This document shows, piece after piece, positions 22,783-34,578 of a DNA stretch of 64,000 bases. The position numbers were made by a program, and so were the translations under genes. How positions within the stretch are numbered: the first letter of the stretch is position 1; each line of letters begins with the position of its first letter. The notes under the pieces are model-generated. The model saw nothing but the letters and a program-made list of their open reading frames with translations, did not search any database and was not told the DNA's origin. This stretch comes from Rosellinia necatrix (Eukaryota > Ascomycota > Sordariomycetes > Xylariales > Xylariaceae): NCBI GenBank assembly GCA_021209875.1, contig JAGYVD010000002.1, forward strand, positions 4,092,001-4,156,000, read 5' to 3'.

Positions 22783-24372
22783 CTACGGGGTTCTATAAAA
22801 TTAGGGATTGAGGGCTATGGACAGTCTTTTAATTCCTCGGCCGGCTCATCCCGTACACCCAAACCATGCTATTTATGTTTCTACGTTTTGTTTTTAAACT
22901 ACCCACCTTGCTCGCCCAACCTAGTACCGTAGAGTAGTACCTGTATGCTCCTAGATTACGTCACCCCTGTTCCTTGTGCAGGCCAACTCCCTCCTTGGTG
23001 TTAGTCATACTCTCACGCTCTATCGTACTCTATCATATTCCGTCATATTCATTCCTACGCGCGATCCATGAGGCTACCTATGGATGAACCTACTCCCCAT
23101 CCAACTCTTTGTATCTAGTTGCCACAGCGCGGCCTCGCGAACACCCACCTTCTCCGTGTCAGCCAGTCGGATCATTCTTATACGGACCCGATCTATGACA
23201 TTCACATGTCAATTCCGTATATTTCTCAGACTAATATGGTTCCGGTTACCATTCATGGGATTGATGTGACTTCTATCTAACTTACCTCAGCAGGCCGGCG
23301 GCTATGTTGTCTAATAGGGAGGATGAACGAACTCCCTCCCCCCTTATACCACTAAATTTGAACAATCTATCGTTGTGCCTTAAGGAATGCCTGATACACG
23401 TGGGTGAGTGTCGTCGAGATAGAGTTTCCCTGTCCCAGGGTCATAATCCGACTATCCAATAAGGATTCGAGGACATTCGCCTCCTGAGAAGTGAGGTGAC
23501 AGGATGTGGTGAGAGCCCCGAATCCAACGGAGCCTTAGACGGGCTTAGATGTACGGCACAAATGCTGAATACGCCGTATAACCATGACTTAACGAGTCCC
23601 AGGTTTGATGCCATTTATACTCGTATATAAGTACTTATGATAGATGTGATTACAGTCCGCCTCCTACATATACCTAGTGCCAAAGCATCCTACGGTTATA
23701 CCCTGTCAAGTGCTTCCCTTTGAGCGTGTATCCGGGGAGCTGAAGGAAGGACTAAAAAAAAAATACAATGGTACATCGATTGGCCTGAATAGGAAATAGT
23801 CCTAAAAGGGAAATAAGCTGGTGTGCCAGGATCCTATCCATAACTATCCAATGCCACCCCGAACAGGTTTAGAACCATCGTGCTTCGCCATCGGAACCGC
23901 GGCCGGATCGTCGTTGATGCAGAAGCGAGGCTCGAGGATGACCGTTAAACAACGTGCTTGGTCGGGCCGTTTCCGCATGGAACGTCGGTAATTGCCACGA
24001 TCCAACAAGGCATTCTTTCACGTTTCCGAGTCACCAGCGCATCCGGAGGATGGCCTGTGCCGTGGGAGTAAACATCTCCGCCGCGATCGTCGCTCAGCCG
24101 AGGGGCTATTATGGGACTGACAAAGACTAACTGATGATTTTGCTGGCCAAGAATTATAAACGGAGACGTGACATCGACGAGGGAGCGAGCATACACAAGA
24201 ACACCGTAGCACTGTTTTAGGACATATGCCACCAGTCGAGAGGCTTGGGGTTCGTGACCATCGTTATCGACCTGCCCATACGGCGCGCTCATCATGAGCC
24301 ATAATCTATCTACAGCTCAGGTATGCCGTTTATAGATTCATAAAGTCCTGCTCGGGATATGGATAGGTAGTG

Positions 24373-24380
24373 TATATAAG
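24373..24380 (+). promoter_or_regulatory. TATA box candidate of the small gene at 24521
   Basis: TATATAAG lies 141 bp upstream of the ATG at 24521, a normal TATA-to-ATG distance for a fungal gene with a short leader. Confidence 0.45.
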
Positions 24381-24520
24381 GGATGAGATAGACTCGAGAG
24401 GTTTGACTTGGATTTGGAAAGACCATCAACGATCTCATTCATCTCTTCATTCAAGTTCCCTCGTGTCTCCGGCAGGCTGAAGCCAAGAGCGATTCAAGAA
24501 ACCCTGCATACAATTCAAAC

Positions 24521-24897
24521 ATGGTCGTCATTCTAGCAGCAGTGGCAGTCGCCGCTACCAAAGGCAAAGGTGGCTCTGCGTCTGGGTCCTCAACTACCCA
24601 AGGCGGATCTTCCCCAGCCCCGGCACCATCACCTCCAGCACCACCGACAACATCTTCGTAAGTCATTCTCTTTCTGTGACTTGGATTACCTACAACGCTA
24701 ACAACAGTATGCTAGTTGATCTCAGAACCATCGCTCGGATGAAAGGCCTTGCTATTGATCTACTAGATGGCGATGACCTAAAGACCTCTATCTGTAAGCT
24801 TAGGAAGCTATGAGGAATGTCTACTCGGCTCTTACGTTGGCTAACACTTTCTTTGTCAGACGAGTGCCAAGGCTTTGGAATTAGAGTCGAATATTGA
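24521..24897 (+). CDS. Small putative secreted protein, function unknown
   Basis: Three short exons, 24521-24657, 24708-24793 and 24860-24897, join into one 86-residue frame. Both introns (50 and 66 nt) have strong fungal signals: donors GTAAGT and GTAAGC, CTAAC branch sites 5-17 nt before CAG acceptors. Without splicing the frame stops immediately after the first donor. The protein begins MVVILAAVAVAATKG, a hydrophobic N-terminus like a short signal peptide or anchor. A Gly/Ser then Pro/Ala-rich linker follows (SPAPAPSPPAPP). The rest is a charged segment with ARMKGLAIDLLDGDDLKTS and the C-terminus CQGFGIRVEY with one Cys. I recognise no family. A TATA box stands 141 bp upstream. The protein could be longer if there are upstream exons. 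It could be an effector-like or simply lineage-specific small protein. Confidence 0.5.
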
Positions 24898-25431
24898 TGT
24901 GTATCGATGATAGCGAATAGGAAGAAGAGAATGACACACTGAGATGCGGTGTGGTTGATGGGAAAGAGTGTAAGAAGTGCGAGACGGATGTATACATTGG
25001 GGGACTTAGAAGGCAAGGTTTCACCGGGCAACCGGGATGCATTAGACAGATCTGTTTGTTTCTTTTTTTTCCCTCTTTTTGTTCGTTAGACCATATTCAA
25101 CATAGACCTGTATTTACCAAACCAAGTCAGACTGATTTTACCTTCAACTTTGAATGTATTGTGTGAGATGAGAGTTATGAGCCTCGGGAAAGGTGTGCAA
25201 AAGAAGACCCAGTCACGCAGAAACATACTATGACGGGTTTATTACTTTAGCAAAGCCTCATCTAACTGGCAAATCAGACGATATGTAGAACTGAGAATGT
25301 TAGTCTTTATGGGTCATCCCTGGGATTTTCTATTGTTAGTGATTATTCATGCTACTTGCTAACTACTGCTCTCTAAAAGCCAGACTATCTTACACTCGCT
25401 CACTCACCCCCGCCCCGCCTCCATCTCGCTC
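24898..25431. other. Spacer between two convergent genes
   Basis: No gene seen. It is AT-rich with a T-rich tract near 25055-25080 and probably holds the 3' UTRs of the small gene at left and the GGCT-like gene at right. Confidence 0.55.
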
Positions 25432-26238
25432 TTAAAAGGCCGTTGGGGACGAGCTCCGCGGCCGCCGAAGGCTGATGCAGTAGGCGGCGAGGTCGAACTC
25501 GCCGTCCTGGAGGAGTTCGGCGGGCATGTCGGAGACGAAGGCGCGGGCGCCGCGGATGAGCTCAGGGCCCTGGCCGCCGTCGGCGGCGTCGAGCGAGATG
25601 TCGCAGTAGGCGAGGCGGTACGCGCCCGTCTCGTAGTTGATGAGCCGCGCGAGGTCGGCGGGGTCCTCGCAGCGCCACGCGACGCCGCGGACCTCGTCGT
25701 CGGGCCCGCCGGGCACGAGGGCCGGGAACGACCCCCACATGCGGACGCGCCACCCCCGGATGCTCGCGTTCTGGCGCGGCACCGGGATGGCGTCCTCGAT
25801 CTCGTCCTCGTCAGCCTCGTCCACGTGTCCGCACGCGACCCGGATCATGTGTGGCACCTGCAGCGAGCCGTAGAAGAACAGGTAGAACGGCTCGAAGGTC
25901 ACGCGGGGGAACATGCGCAGGAGGGTCGCGTTCACGTCGCCCCCGTCGTCCTCGTCCTCGTCATACGCCTCCTCGGTGAGCGTGGCCGCCGCGGCGCTTA
26001 GGTTCTTGGCGTCGAGGGAGGCGGCCAGGATGGTGGAGGCGCCCGCGGGGTGGGTCGCTAGGCTGAGGACAATATTGCTGTGGAATGCAAGCAGATAGAG
26101 TTCTCTGCCCGTGGCTGTGGTTCGTATGCCGCGGAGGGCGAGGATGGCCGTGTTGTGCGCGTCGGCCTCTGCATCGGGCTTGGACGCTGGACGCTGCGCT
26201 CCTGTCAGGGGATCCATAGCATCGGAGAGATGCTCCAT
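25432..26238 (-). CDS. AIG2 / gamma-glutamylcyclotransferase-like protein
   Basis: Single-exon gene of 268 residues. The C-terminal two thirds fit the AIG2-like/GGCT fold: FYLFFYGSLQVPHMI (about 118-132) carries the FYGSL phosphate/glutamyl-binding loop at the start of the domain, followed by IRGWRVRMWGSFPALVPG, then DEVRGVAWRCEDPADLARLI and NYETGAYRLAYCDI, whose YET..Y pattern is usual in fungal members and includes a Glu in the expected catalytic region. The N-terminal 110 residues are a separate, less conserved part with alanine-rich and acidic (EDEDDGG) stretches. Fungal relatives are often annotated gamma-glutamylcyclotransferase or AIG2-like, but few have been tested biochemically. The coding part is clearly more GC-rich than the flanks. 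A TATA box lies about 165 bp upstream. Confidence 0.82.
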   Translation of the reverse strand: MEHLSDAMDPLTGAQRPASKPDAEADAHNTAILALRGIRTTATGRELYLLAFHSNIVLSLATHPAGASTILAASLDAKNLSAAAATLTEEAYDEDEDDGGDVNATLLRMFPRVTFEPFYLFFYGSLQVPHMIRVACGHVDEADEDEIEDAIPVPRQNASIRGWRVRMWGSFPALVPGGPDDEVRGVAWRCEDPADLARLINYETGAYRLAYCDISLDAADGGQGPELIRGARAFVSDMPAELLQDGEFDLAAYCISLRRPRSSSPTAF

Positions 26239-26751
26239 GGTTAAAATAGCTGCTAGTCGGTATTCCTTAGTGTTTGTGGATTGCTCTGATAATGAATCGT
26301 TAGTGGATGGTTGGTAGATGGCCGGTGAATGGTTGGTGAAGGTAGTTGAAGGTAGGCTGATAAGGTAACGTATTGTGTAGATTCCGTGTTGTATGCGAAT
26401 CTTATATACTGAGGATCGATATTTAATTGTTCCTATACATCATCTGTGTTGCATTCTATCTATTGTTGTAAATGAAACAATTAGATATCAAGGGCAGACA
26501 ACAAAGCCCAATGTTGTGGTATGAACCCAAAGGAACTATCAAAGGATAAACAGGTAGGTGTGGTTCGTGCTGCTGTCTCATAACCATCAATAATAATGTA
26601 GACTGCGTGCGCCTCGTGAAGCTTGCATGCCTCTGCTACGGAATAATGCTTGAACCACATAATACAATAAACAAATGGTAATACCGTATTGCAACTCCGC
26701 CCGCCCTAAACCGACGTGCTCTACACACGCACAATGATCTGCCCCCTCTGC
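26239..26751. other. Spacer, promoter of the GGCT-like gene and 3' flank of SMC3
   Basis: No gene. The left half is the likely promoter of the GGCT-like gene and carries TATATAAG on the minus strand (26401-26408) plus GGTTGGTGA-like repeats around 26300-26345. Confidence 0.55.
26401..26408 (-). promoter_or_regulatory. TATA box candidate of the GGCT-like gene
   Basis: TATATAAG on the minus strand, about 165 bp upstream of the ATG at 26238. Confidence 0.5.
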
Positions 26752-29700
26752 TCACTTAGGTGCTTGGCCCTCTACGAAGTCTAGAGCCTGTTCCGTGGTG
26801 ACGCAGTTGATGGTGCTATTCTTATTTCTGAATAGGACACCATAGCATTTATCAGCCACATGAACGATTTCCGGTCGGAAGGTAGTGCAGATGAATTGTG
26901 TTCCCGCGGTGTCCGAGATAGACTGTAGAAGCCCGGCAACTGCTGTACGATACTGCGCATCGAGATTGGCGTCAACCTCGTCGAATATCACCATGGGGCT
27001 AGATTCAGTCTGCTGGAGAGCGAAGATCAAGCAGAGGGCGCAAAGACCTGACAATAGTTAGCATATATTGATCAGTGAAGACAGATTCTCTGCATGTAAA
27101 CCTACTCTTTTGACCACCAGAGAGCTGTTGGATACGCTGCTGCTCATCAGCTACCTTCGAGTTGAACGAGACACTAATGCCGACGCCCGTGTAGTTCTCC
27201 ACACTTCTCCGTTGCTCATCGTCCGACTCGTCGGGATCTACACGTCTGTCTGTCCGTCTCTGAATGACAAGGCGACCATGACCGGCAGGGACAAGCCGTT
27301 CAAATATCGTCGCAAATTCCTTCGAGACTTGTTTGAATGTCCGCTCAATGGCTTCGTCTTTCCGTTGGTCTAGATGTTGCACAAGCTCTTCGATGGATTG
27401 TTGTGACTGGTCTAGTTCCTCGCGCCTCTTCATGAGCTGTTCTTGTTGCACGGTAAAGCTGTTGTATTGCTCTAACGCCTTCTTATTGACATGCTTGTAT
27501 TTTTTGAGTGCATCTGCCACTTTTTTGAGGCGATTGCTGATCTGTTTCCGGTCCGTCAGTGCACACCATCAAAAGGGGATGGAATTTACAACTTACCGTC
27601 TTTGCATCTAGCCGTTCATATTTGAAAGCGTCGTCGGGCACGATTCCAAGGTCGCGAATGTTTTTCGCGCATTCGGTAGCTCGTGTCGTCAGTAGCGCTT
27701 TCTTCTGAATATTACGGTCTATTCTTTTTTGTTGCTTGGCGATTTCCCTTGCGACCTCTTGCAGCTCCTCCTCTTTCTGGCCCCTTTGCTTGTCTAGAGT
27801 CGCGACTTTGGACTCTGTAGATTCGAGCTGTTTGTCGTTTTCCCGGAGCTGGCCATCAACCAGAGCCGCCGCATTCTGAGCCTTCTTGAGCTCGCGTCTT
27901 GCGTCCCTTAAATCGTCACTCCCACTAGAAGCGCCGTCAATGGCTTGACCGGTGAGTTGATCGAGCTTCAGCCGAAGGTTGGTGCGCAGGTCAAGCTCGT
28001 GCTTGTTTTTACGGTTCTCAAGCTCTCGTCGATTGGCGCTAACCTCATTCCATTCCTTCTGGAGTTCTTGCACCTGAGAGCTGAGCGCCTCCAACTGTCG
28101 GTCTTCGGCGGTCGTGAGGGCTTTCTTGAAGTCCGATGCTAATTCGGCCTCGTGGGCGCCCAAAAGATCACCGAACTCTTTCATATTTTTGTCGACGAGA
28201 TTCCGCCGCCCAATAGCCGTCTCGAGCCGATCTCTTGCTAGGGCAACTTGGCCGTTTTTTGTATTCAACTCGGCACGAAGGGGTCCATGGCTATTGTCCA
28301 TCTGTCGGAGTTGTTGTTCTGCTTTACGCTCTTCGCCTTGTGCAAGGCTGACTTCTTGATCCTTCTTTTCTAACCCCTTCTGTAGGGTAGAGACGTCTTC
28401 TTGCAACTGATCGTACTTGGCCCTAGACTCCTGTAGAGAGTGTAGAGCATCTAGCCGGGAGCTTCGGGGGTCGATATATCCACCAGTCATGGCACCACGC
28501 TTATTAGTGGTATCGCCGTCGAGCGTTACAACATTGACGCCATGGCTTTTGGCATACTGACTGCCGATGGTTAGGTCACGGCAGACGATGGTTGTACCGA
28601 AGACTTGACGGAAGGCCTTCTCGTATTCAGGGTTGTATTTGATTTTGTTGAGTAGGGGTATAGCGTCTTGCGCATTTGGGAGCTTCGCGGGTTTCGGTTG
28701 TAATCTCGAGAGTGGCATGAACGTGATTCTGCCGCCAGACTGCTTCTGTAGAGCCTTGACTAAATATGTCGCTGTCTCATCGTTATCCACAACATAGTGA
28801 AATAAGCTAGCACCTGCAACCTGTTCTACAGGTAGGCGGTATGTCTCATCGACGGTTAATAGCTCTGCTAGAGTACCGTAAGCACCGGGGATGTCGAGCT
28901 TTTGCTTCAGTCGGCGTATGGACTCTAAACCCAGCCAGGTGTTAGAGTCCATGCTCTTTCTTAGGACATTTTCAGCCTTGGCCCTTTCTCCATGGGCATC
29001 CAAGAGTTCTTTGTCGAGAGCGTCGTCTTTTTTACGAAGTTGTTTTATCTCTTCCTGGAGCTTATGGACGACATCCTTAGCTTTGTTGTATCCTTCGGCT
29101 AGAGTTGCTCGGTCGGTACCAAACGCGCCATTCTTTTGCCGCAGCGTCACTATCTCATCCTCTAACTCTTGGATCGAGGTTTGGATATTATTAACCTGTT
29201 CTTCGGCATCGAGACGTGTTGCCTTTTGGGTGCCTAAGGTCATATTCAACTCGCCGATTTCCTTCTTAAGCCAATGGTCCCGCTCGGTTTTACTCCTAAA
29301 TTGGGTGCCTCTTGTTTGTTTCGTGAAGAGCCGTTGCCTCCCAGCTTCGGCGGTGTCGAGAGCCTGTCTTACATCTGCCTCCTTTCGCCTTCTCTTTTCC
29401 AACTCGGGCATTAACTTCTGGAGCTCCGTCTCCTTGGACGAGATGGCTGCCTTAACGCGGTTCAGCTCGGCATCGTGCTCTTCCTTTGCCTGTTCCTGAG
29501 CTGACATGCTGTCTGACAGGCTCTTGACGGCCAGCTCTGCCTTTGCCCTTGTTTTTGCGTTCTCGCGTCGGTCTTCTTCCAATTGTCGGCGGTCGATGCG
29601 AAGGAGCTCCATCTGTTTCTGCAATTTATGGATCTCGGCATCCAGCGAGGCGATTACTTTCTCGCCTGCATTGTAAACATCACGGTTCCCGTCCGTGTCT

Positions 29701-30548
29701 TCAATGCCGCCTTGGCGTGACTCGTCAAGCTCCTCTAAGGCTTCCTCGACCGCGACTTGATCCTTGCGATGGTATGCATATTCTAGGCAGCGGCGTTCGC
29801 GATCTTTATCCTGATAACCTCGAAGCTCCTCTTTCTCCTCCTCTAGCTCGCTCAAGCGCTCCTTGATATAATCTAGTAACTCGTCGATCTTATCTCTCTT
29901 GTTGTTCGTGTCGGTCATGATCTTGAGAGATTCGGTTCGCCGAGACTCATATACCTGCGTTCCGGCCACTTCTTTCAGCAGGTTGAGCCGATCGGATTCT
30001 TTCATATTGGTCAGGGCGGTGACGCGGCCCTGGGGGACGATATAATACGGATTGGATTTAGAGAAGCCTGCGGTTTCTAGAAGATTGGTGACATCAACTT
30101 TGGTGACAACCTTCTTGTCCAGCGAATACTCGTCCTTCTTGAGACCAATTGTCCGGCGCAAAATCACTTCCTTGTTGCCGGTATGGAATCGATCATCGCT
30201 GTTGTCGAAGACGATCTCGACGTATGCGGACATGACCGCAGAGCCGGAGCCTTCGTGTAGCAGGGCCTGGCGCTCCTCGCGACTCATCTGGGTGTAGGCA
30301 TCGCTGAGGACAAATCGAATTGCGGCGAAGAAATTACTCTTGCCCGAGCCGTTGCGGCCCACGATGACATTGGTTTTTGGCGAGAAGGGCTCCATGACCG
30401 TCTGGTCCTTGTAGCTGCACTTTTGTTAGCAACAGATGCGCGAGGAATAGCCGCCGGCCCTTGTCGTCGTCGTCGTCGTCGCCCTGGCTGCTGCGGACGT
30501 GCGCACCCACCTTTTGAAGCCCTGGATGATAATCTGCTTGATATACAT
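26752..30548 (-). CDS. SMC3: Cohesin subunit Smc3
   Basis: Smc3 is one of the two ATPase arms of the cohesin ring. Four exons, 30548-30511, 30414-27597, 27541-27106 and 27047-26752, give 1195 residues, full family length. Walker A is GRNGSGKS at 32-39 (Lys38). The acetylation dyad KK is in GLKKDEYSLDKK at residues 105-106, the same place as in human SMC3. Long coiled coils flank a hinge (around GAYGTLAELLTVDETYRL to GVNVVTLDGDTTNKRGAMTG). The ABC signature LSGGQKSLCAL is split by intron 3, and Walker B is PMVIFDEVDANLD in the last exon. The tiny first exon encodes MYIKQIIIQGFK, the usual Smc N-terminus. The first intron has a CGT/GAC triplet repeat. No key residue is missing. Upstream is the longest gene-free stretch before MOT1. 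Confidence 0.97.
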
Positions 30549-33500
30549 GGTCGCGACAAGTGCTGCCGGACGGGCAGCGCGTTCTGTGTACTCGGAGGCG
30601 TGTCGCACAATACATGAAACTGCGAATCTTCGATGGGAAGTGTTGCGCGATGGCGGTTGGGGTGGAAATGGGGATGGTGTTGGTTTGTCACGTAATTCTT
30701 TCGGGGACGCGTTTGAAGCGCGAACAATTGATGACAGTGGGGGAGAGATTCTTCATTGGCCTGGGCGTGGAGCTATCCAGGATGCGCCTACCAAGAGGTA
30801 GCAAGCCTTATCGAATCTTACGGTAGGTAAGTAGGTACTGTACCTAATTGGCACCTACATAGGCACCTTACTTTATATTCCCCTAATCGAGCTAGGTAAG
30901 ATGCCTAGTTGCTTGGGGGGCTTAGATAGGTTGTGGCTTACCAGTCCTTGGACCAAGATTTGTGGCTGCAGCTTCTCCTTCTCCTTCTCTGGGCAACTAA
31001 GCAGATAGGTGCCACTGGGCTGGGTACCTAACCTAGTGGACCTTGCTACATACAATACCTAAACTCCTACGTACTATGTGCCTACTTAGGTACTGCATAC
31101 CGCGCCTATTTACCTCGGTACTCAATAAGTTCTTACCAAGGTAGGTAGGTAATAAGGAGCAACGGTTGCCTTGAGGCAAATGTGTTTCTCTATAATGGAG
31201 TCCATCGTGAGCATCTGCCTAGGTAATAGCTATTGTGCTGTTAAGCCTTACGCATCACATGATTACTATCGGGTTTATCGGGTTTACTTAGGATATGCCA
31301 AATAGATACACTTGGCACCTTCTATATGTGCGTATTAATAGCAGCATCACGACTTAAAGGACCAATACTTTTTGTCTTGTGACATGTCATTCATTTGTCC
31401 TAGCTGAGCAATGACGTCCTTCTACGATACTTCTGCACCCACGCACATAGGTAGGTAGGTAGGTACCTAATCTACCTACCTAGGTACTTACCATTAAGAT
31501 GTAACTAGCACTGTCAGACACCTAGACTACCTAGACGTTAATACTACTACTACTACTACTACTACCTAGGTACTTAGGTATCTAAGTTTTGGGGGCGAAA
31601 TAGGTTTGAGGCAGTGCTATACATAAGTAATTTTGTAGATAGGTACCTGCCTAGATAGCTACCTAAGGTGGCCAGCATCTCAGATGCCTTTGCGAGTATG
31701 CATGTAGCAGATACAGTCATAGGTAGGTATCTAGCTCTATATTGGCTCGAGTCATTGATTTCGTCGTGGCTATATAGTCTCTGCAGGCGTTGGCTTGCAT
31801 CATTAGATCTGGGCGGAATGATTGGCAGTCTTAAGTACTGAAGTATCTAACCTTTACTTACGTATCTAACCTTAGTACATAAGGTTTGATGGCTAGACAG
31901 TTGATGCAGTGCGAATTATCGAACAGGTAGCCTGAGGCTTGCGGCTGGTCGACTGTATATTAATTTCTTGTCTCGGTCTGGAAATTGGACTGTGTGTCGA
32001 TCATGCTGTACCTGATGGAGCCTGTGGTGTTTTACCCGCTGTCCTAGCAACCTTGGAACAATTTGTTGTGTATGGGTCTATCTACGTTATGGTATGGATG
32101 CAGGTGAGCAAATAGGCAGTCGTCAAAAGGGGGACTATCAGAATACCTAGCCGATTCTGGCAGAACACAAAGGCAATTTGAGGCATAATTGTACAAGCGT
32201 AGATCCGATATCTGAGCATAGTTACTACGTACGTTGATTGTTCTCAAAATTTCATTCGTGTCGTAGGTATGAAAAGACACATCTAACAGGACTAGTATTT
32301 CGCCAAGCCACATTCCGTTCCCCAGGTCAGAGCCCAGGTTGTGCACGGCTCTGGTGGAGCCACTGTATTGCAGCGCCTAGTGCATCGGCGCATCACCATT
32401 CCCGAACGGGGTAAGGCGGAAGATAAATACCTAACCTACCCAAGGGTACCGACTAACTATTGATAACAGCCCTCGGCAGACCACAAGGAGCAGGCTTCGA
32501 GAAGAAGGAAATATTACCAAAGGAACAACAACACAGATGCTCACCCATCTGACTACCTAGGTAGATAAATGGACCTAGGTATTTTTGAGCATGGGCGGTC
32601 AAAGAAGGTTGGACATCAAGGTACATACATACTGCCCGTGTAGCTTCACGTTAATTCCGGATTGAGACAAGGTACGTGTGCTTTTAAAGTATACCTAGGC
32701 ATGTAGAACCTATGAGCCTTCAGCCTAGGACGCCCGGGACTGGAGACAAACTACTACTTTACCTACCTACCTACTTACCTAGTACCTAAGGTTGGGTGTG
32801 CCGGCAGGACGTTAGGTGCCCAGGTAGTTGTTACCAGGACGATAAAATATACTTGGGTAGGTACCTGTTCAGATAGGCACCTACCTGGCTAGATGGTCGT
32901 GGTGAATCTATTTTATTAAAGTCAACAGAACAATAGACCAAATACATATATCGGTCAAAAAGCATGGGGTTTTTTTTTTTTTTAACAAGTATTTAAAACG
33001 GAGACTCCTGACTCAAACGATGCTTGCAAAAGGGTGTTGGGGGTGGTCGGGCTTCCGGCTTCATGAGGTTGAAAGAGAGACAGGGGTGCGTTAGGGACGG
33101 GATGTCCACGGGTGTCGCCATTTAATGATGGCTTACGATGGCAGTTGGCGAGTGGGAATGACAAGCATAATTGGGTAAGGCGCAGGAGCTTGGACCAGGG
33201 GCACAAGCAGAAACTGCAGGCCCCACCCCTGGCTACGGCCCCCATCAGCCATCCTTGCAGCTACCTATAAAAGTATCAGTCCAAATACAAGAGGGACCGG
33301 CGCGCCGACTCCAAAAAGTCAGACCTCGAGCTGCACTCCGTTTCCACTGCCGAACAGCCCAGTAGGACGACAACTACCACTGGTCCCGAAAACCTAGCGC
33401 ACGTACCACCTCGAATGCAACCCAGAGACAAACTCCGAATACAGGCAACAACCACCCGTGCTGTTGGACTGTGCATCACCAGGGGTTGCCTGCCTACTAG

Positions 33501-34578
33501 GTACACAGTATTCAGTAATCAATTCCACTGCCTACTGCCGTGTCTTACTGAATAGGGCCCAGCAACATCCGCTTTAGGCAATGGGCTCTTCAAGTTGCAT
33601 CACTGTCACGGAAGCTGCAAATAATTCGAGTGCCATCGCAACTGAGCAGTTGCAGATGTGAGGCCGGGTCAATCATCGTGCATCACCAACTAAAAGGCCT
33701 CACAAGGGCCCATCCCATCTTCTTGCCTATCTGAGGTATCCTGGCGTCAACCCTTTTTTTTTCTTTTTTTTTTTTTTCTTTCCTCGTCTCTCAAATTCGC
33801 CATTACAGGTCCTTGTGGTCTTGCTCTTTCCCTTCTCAGGAAGAGCTGTTGTAAACTTCATCCATCATATTATCACAACGCCTTACTCATATTTGGCCTT
33901 CTATAATTGGGGTTGACTTCACAACAAACTGTTAGTCGTAAGTGGTGCTGCTCTCTCCTTCGATCCTACACAATTTCCGCCTGCCACCCTCGTGCTATCT
34001 TCTTGGCTGTTCAAGATCCCACTGGCCTCGGCCTGCCCTATCTACCTTTCCCAAAACCAAACATCTTCGCACATCATATCGGGCTGCGCATAGCGGGCTG
34101 CGCATAGCACAGTTGTTCGTCGATGCGCGTCAATTTCCGGGTCACCCCTCAGGTGGTGAATAGGCGGGCCGGGGGTATGCAAGTCTATCAACATTGGAAG
34201 CCCCCTTGAGGGCGTTACGCCTCCAGTTGCTTGAAGCCGCTTTGGAAGCCATACTTGCCACGTACATGTTCCTGTTACGTTATGCAATAGTATATTCTCA
34301 ACGGCAGGGAGGGTAACACCTCTACTACCCTTCCCGACGTCGCATGGACTTGTTCTCCCATGCAAGGACAGAAGAAACGTGGTGTGTGTAATCCCGATCG
34401 CAGACAGCGCTGTTAGTCATCCGGTTTGATATGGGCTTAATGCACTTTATTCTACCCACTTGGATCTGAAGAGTCGAAGAACCGGGCAAATGGGAACTAA
34501 TAATATAGTGACAGTGTAGTATCATAAGATGAACTACTCTCGGATATTGGCCTTACAGCCCCGGAGTAACTAGCAAAG
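30549..34578. other. 4-kb spacer between divergent SMC3 and MOT1
   Basis: No supported gene. Around 30820-31160, 31440-31660 and 32540-32890 it is dense in TACCTAGG/TAGGTACC. The second copy of the ~60-bp dispersed element lies at 31491. A T-rich tract with few C lies at 33752-33780. Open frames up to 107 codons exist but match nothing. The ends hold the SMC3 and MOT1 promoters. Confidence 0.5.
31491..31565. repeat. Dispersed ~60-bp element, copy B
   Basis: Second copy of the element at 21828-21890. Compared with copy A it has extra CTA triplets and an extra ACC after the CACCTAGA block. It is flanked on both sides by TACCTAGGTAC sequence. Confidence 0.85.

Noticed and set aside
23945..24295. 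116-codon minus-strand open frame starting MMSAPYGQVDN
   Set aside because: Composition is reasonable and it lies divergent from the small gene at 24521, but I see no family motif, no introns and no continuation; kept only as a weak possibility.
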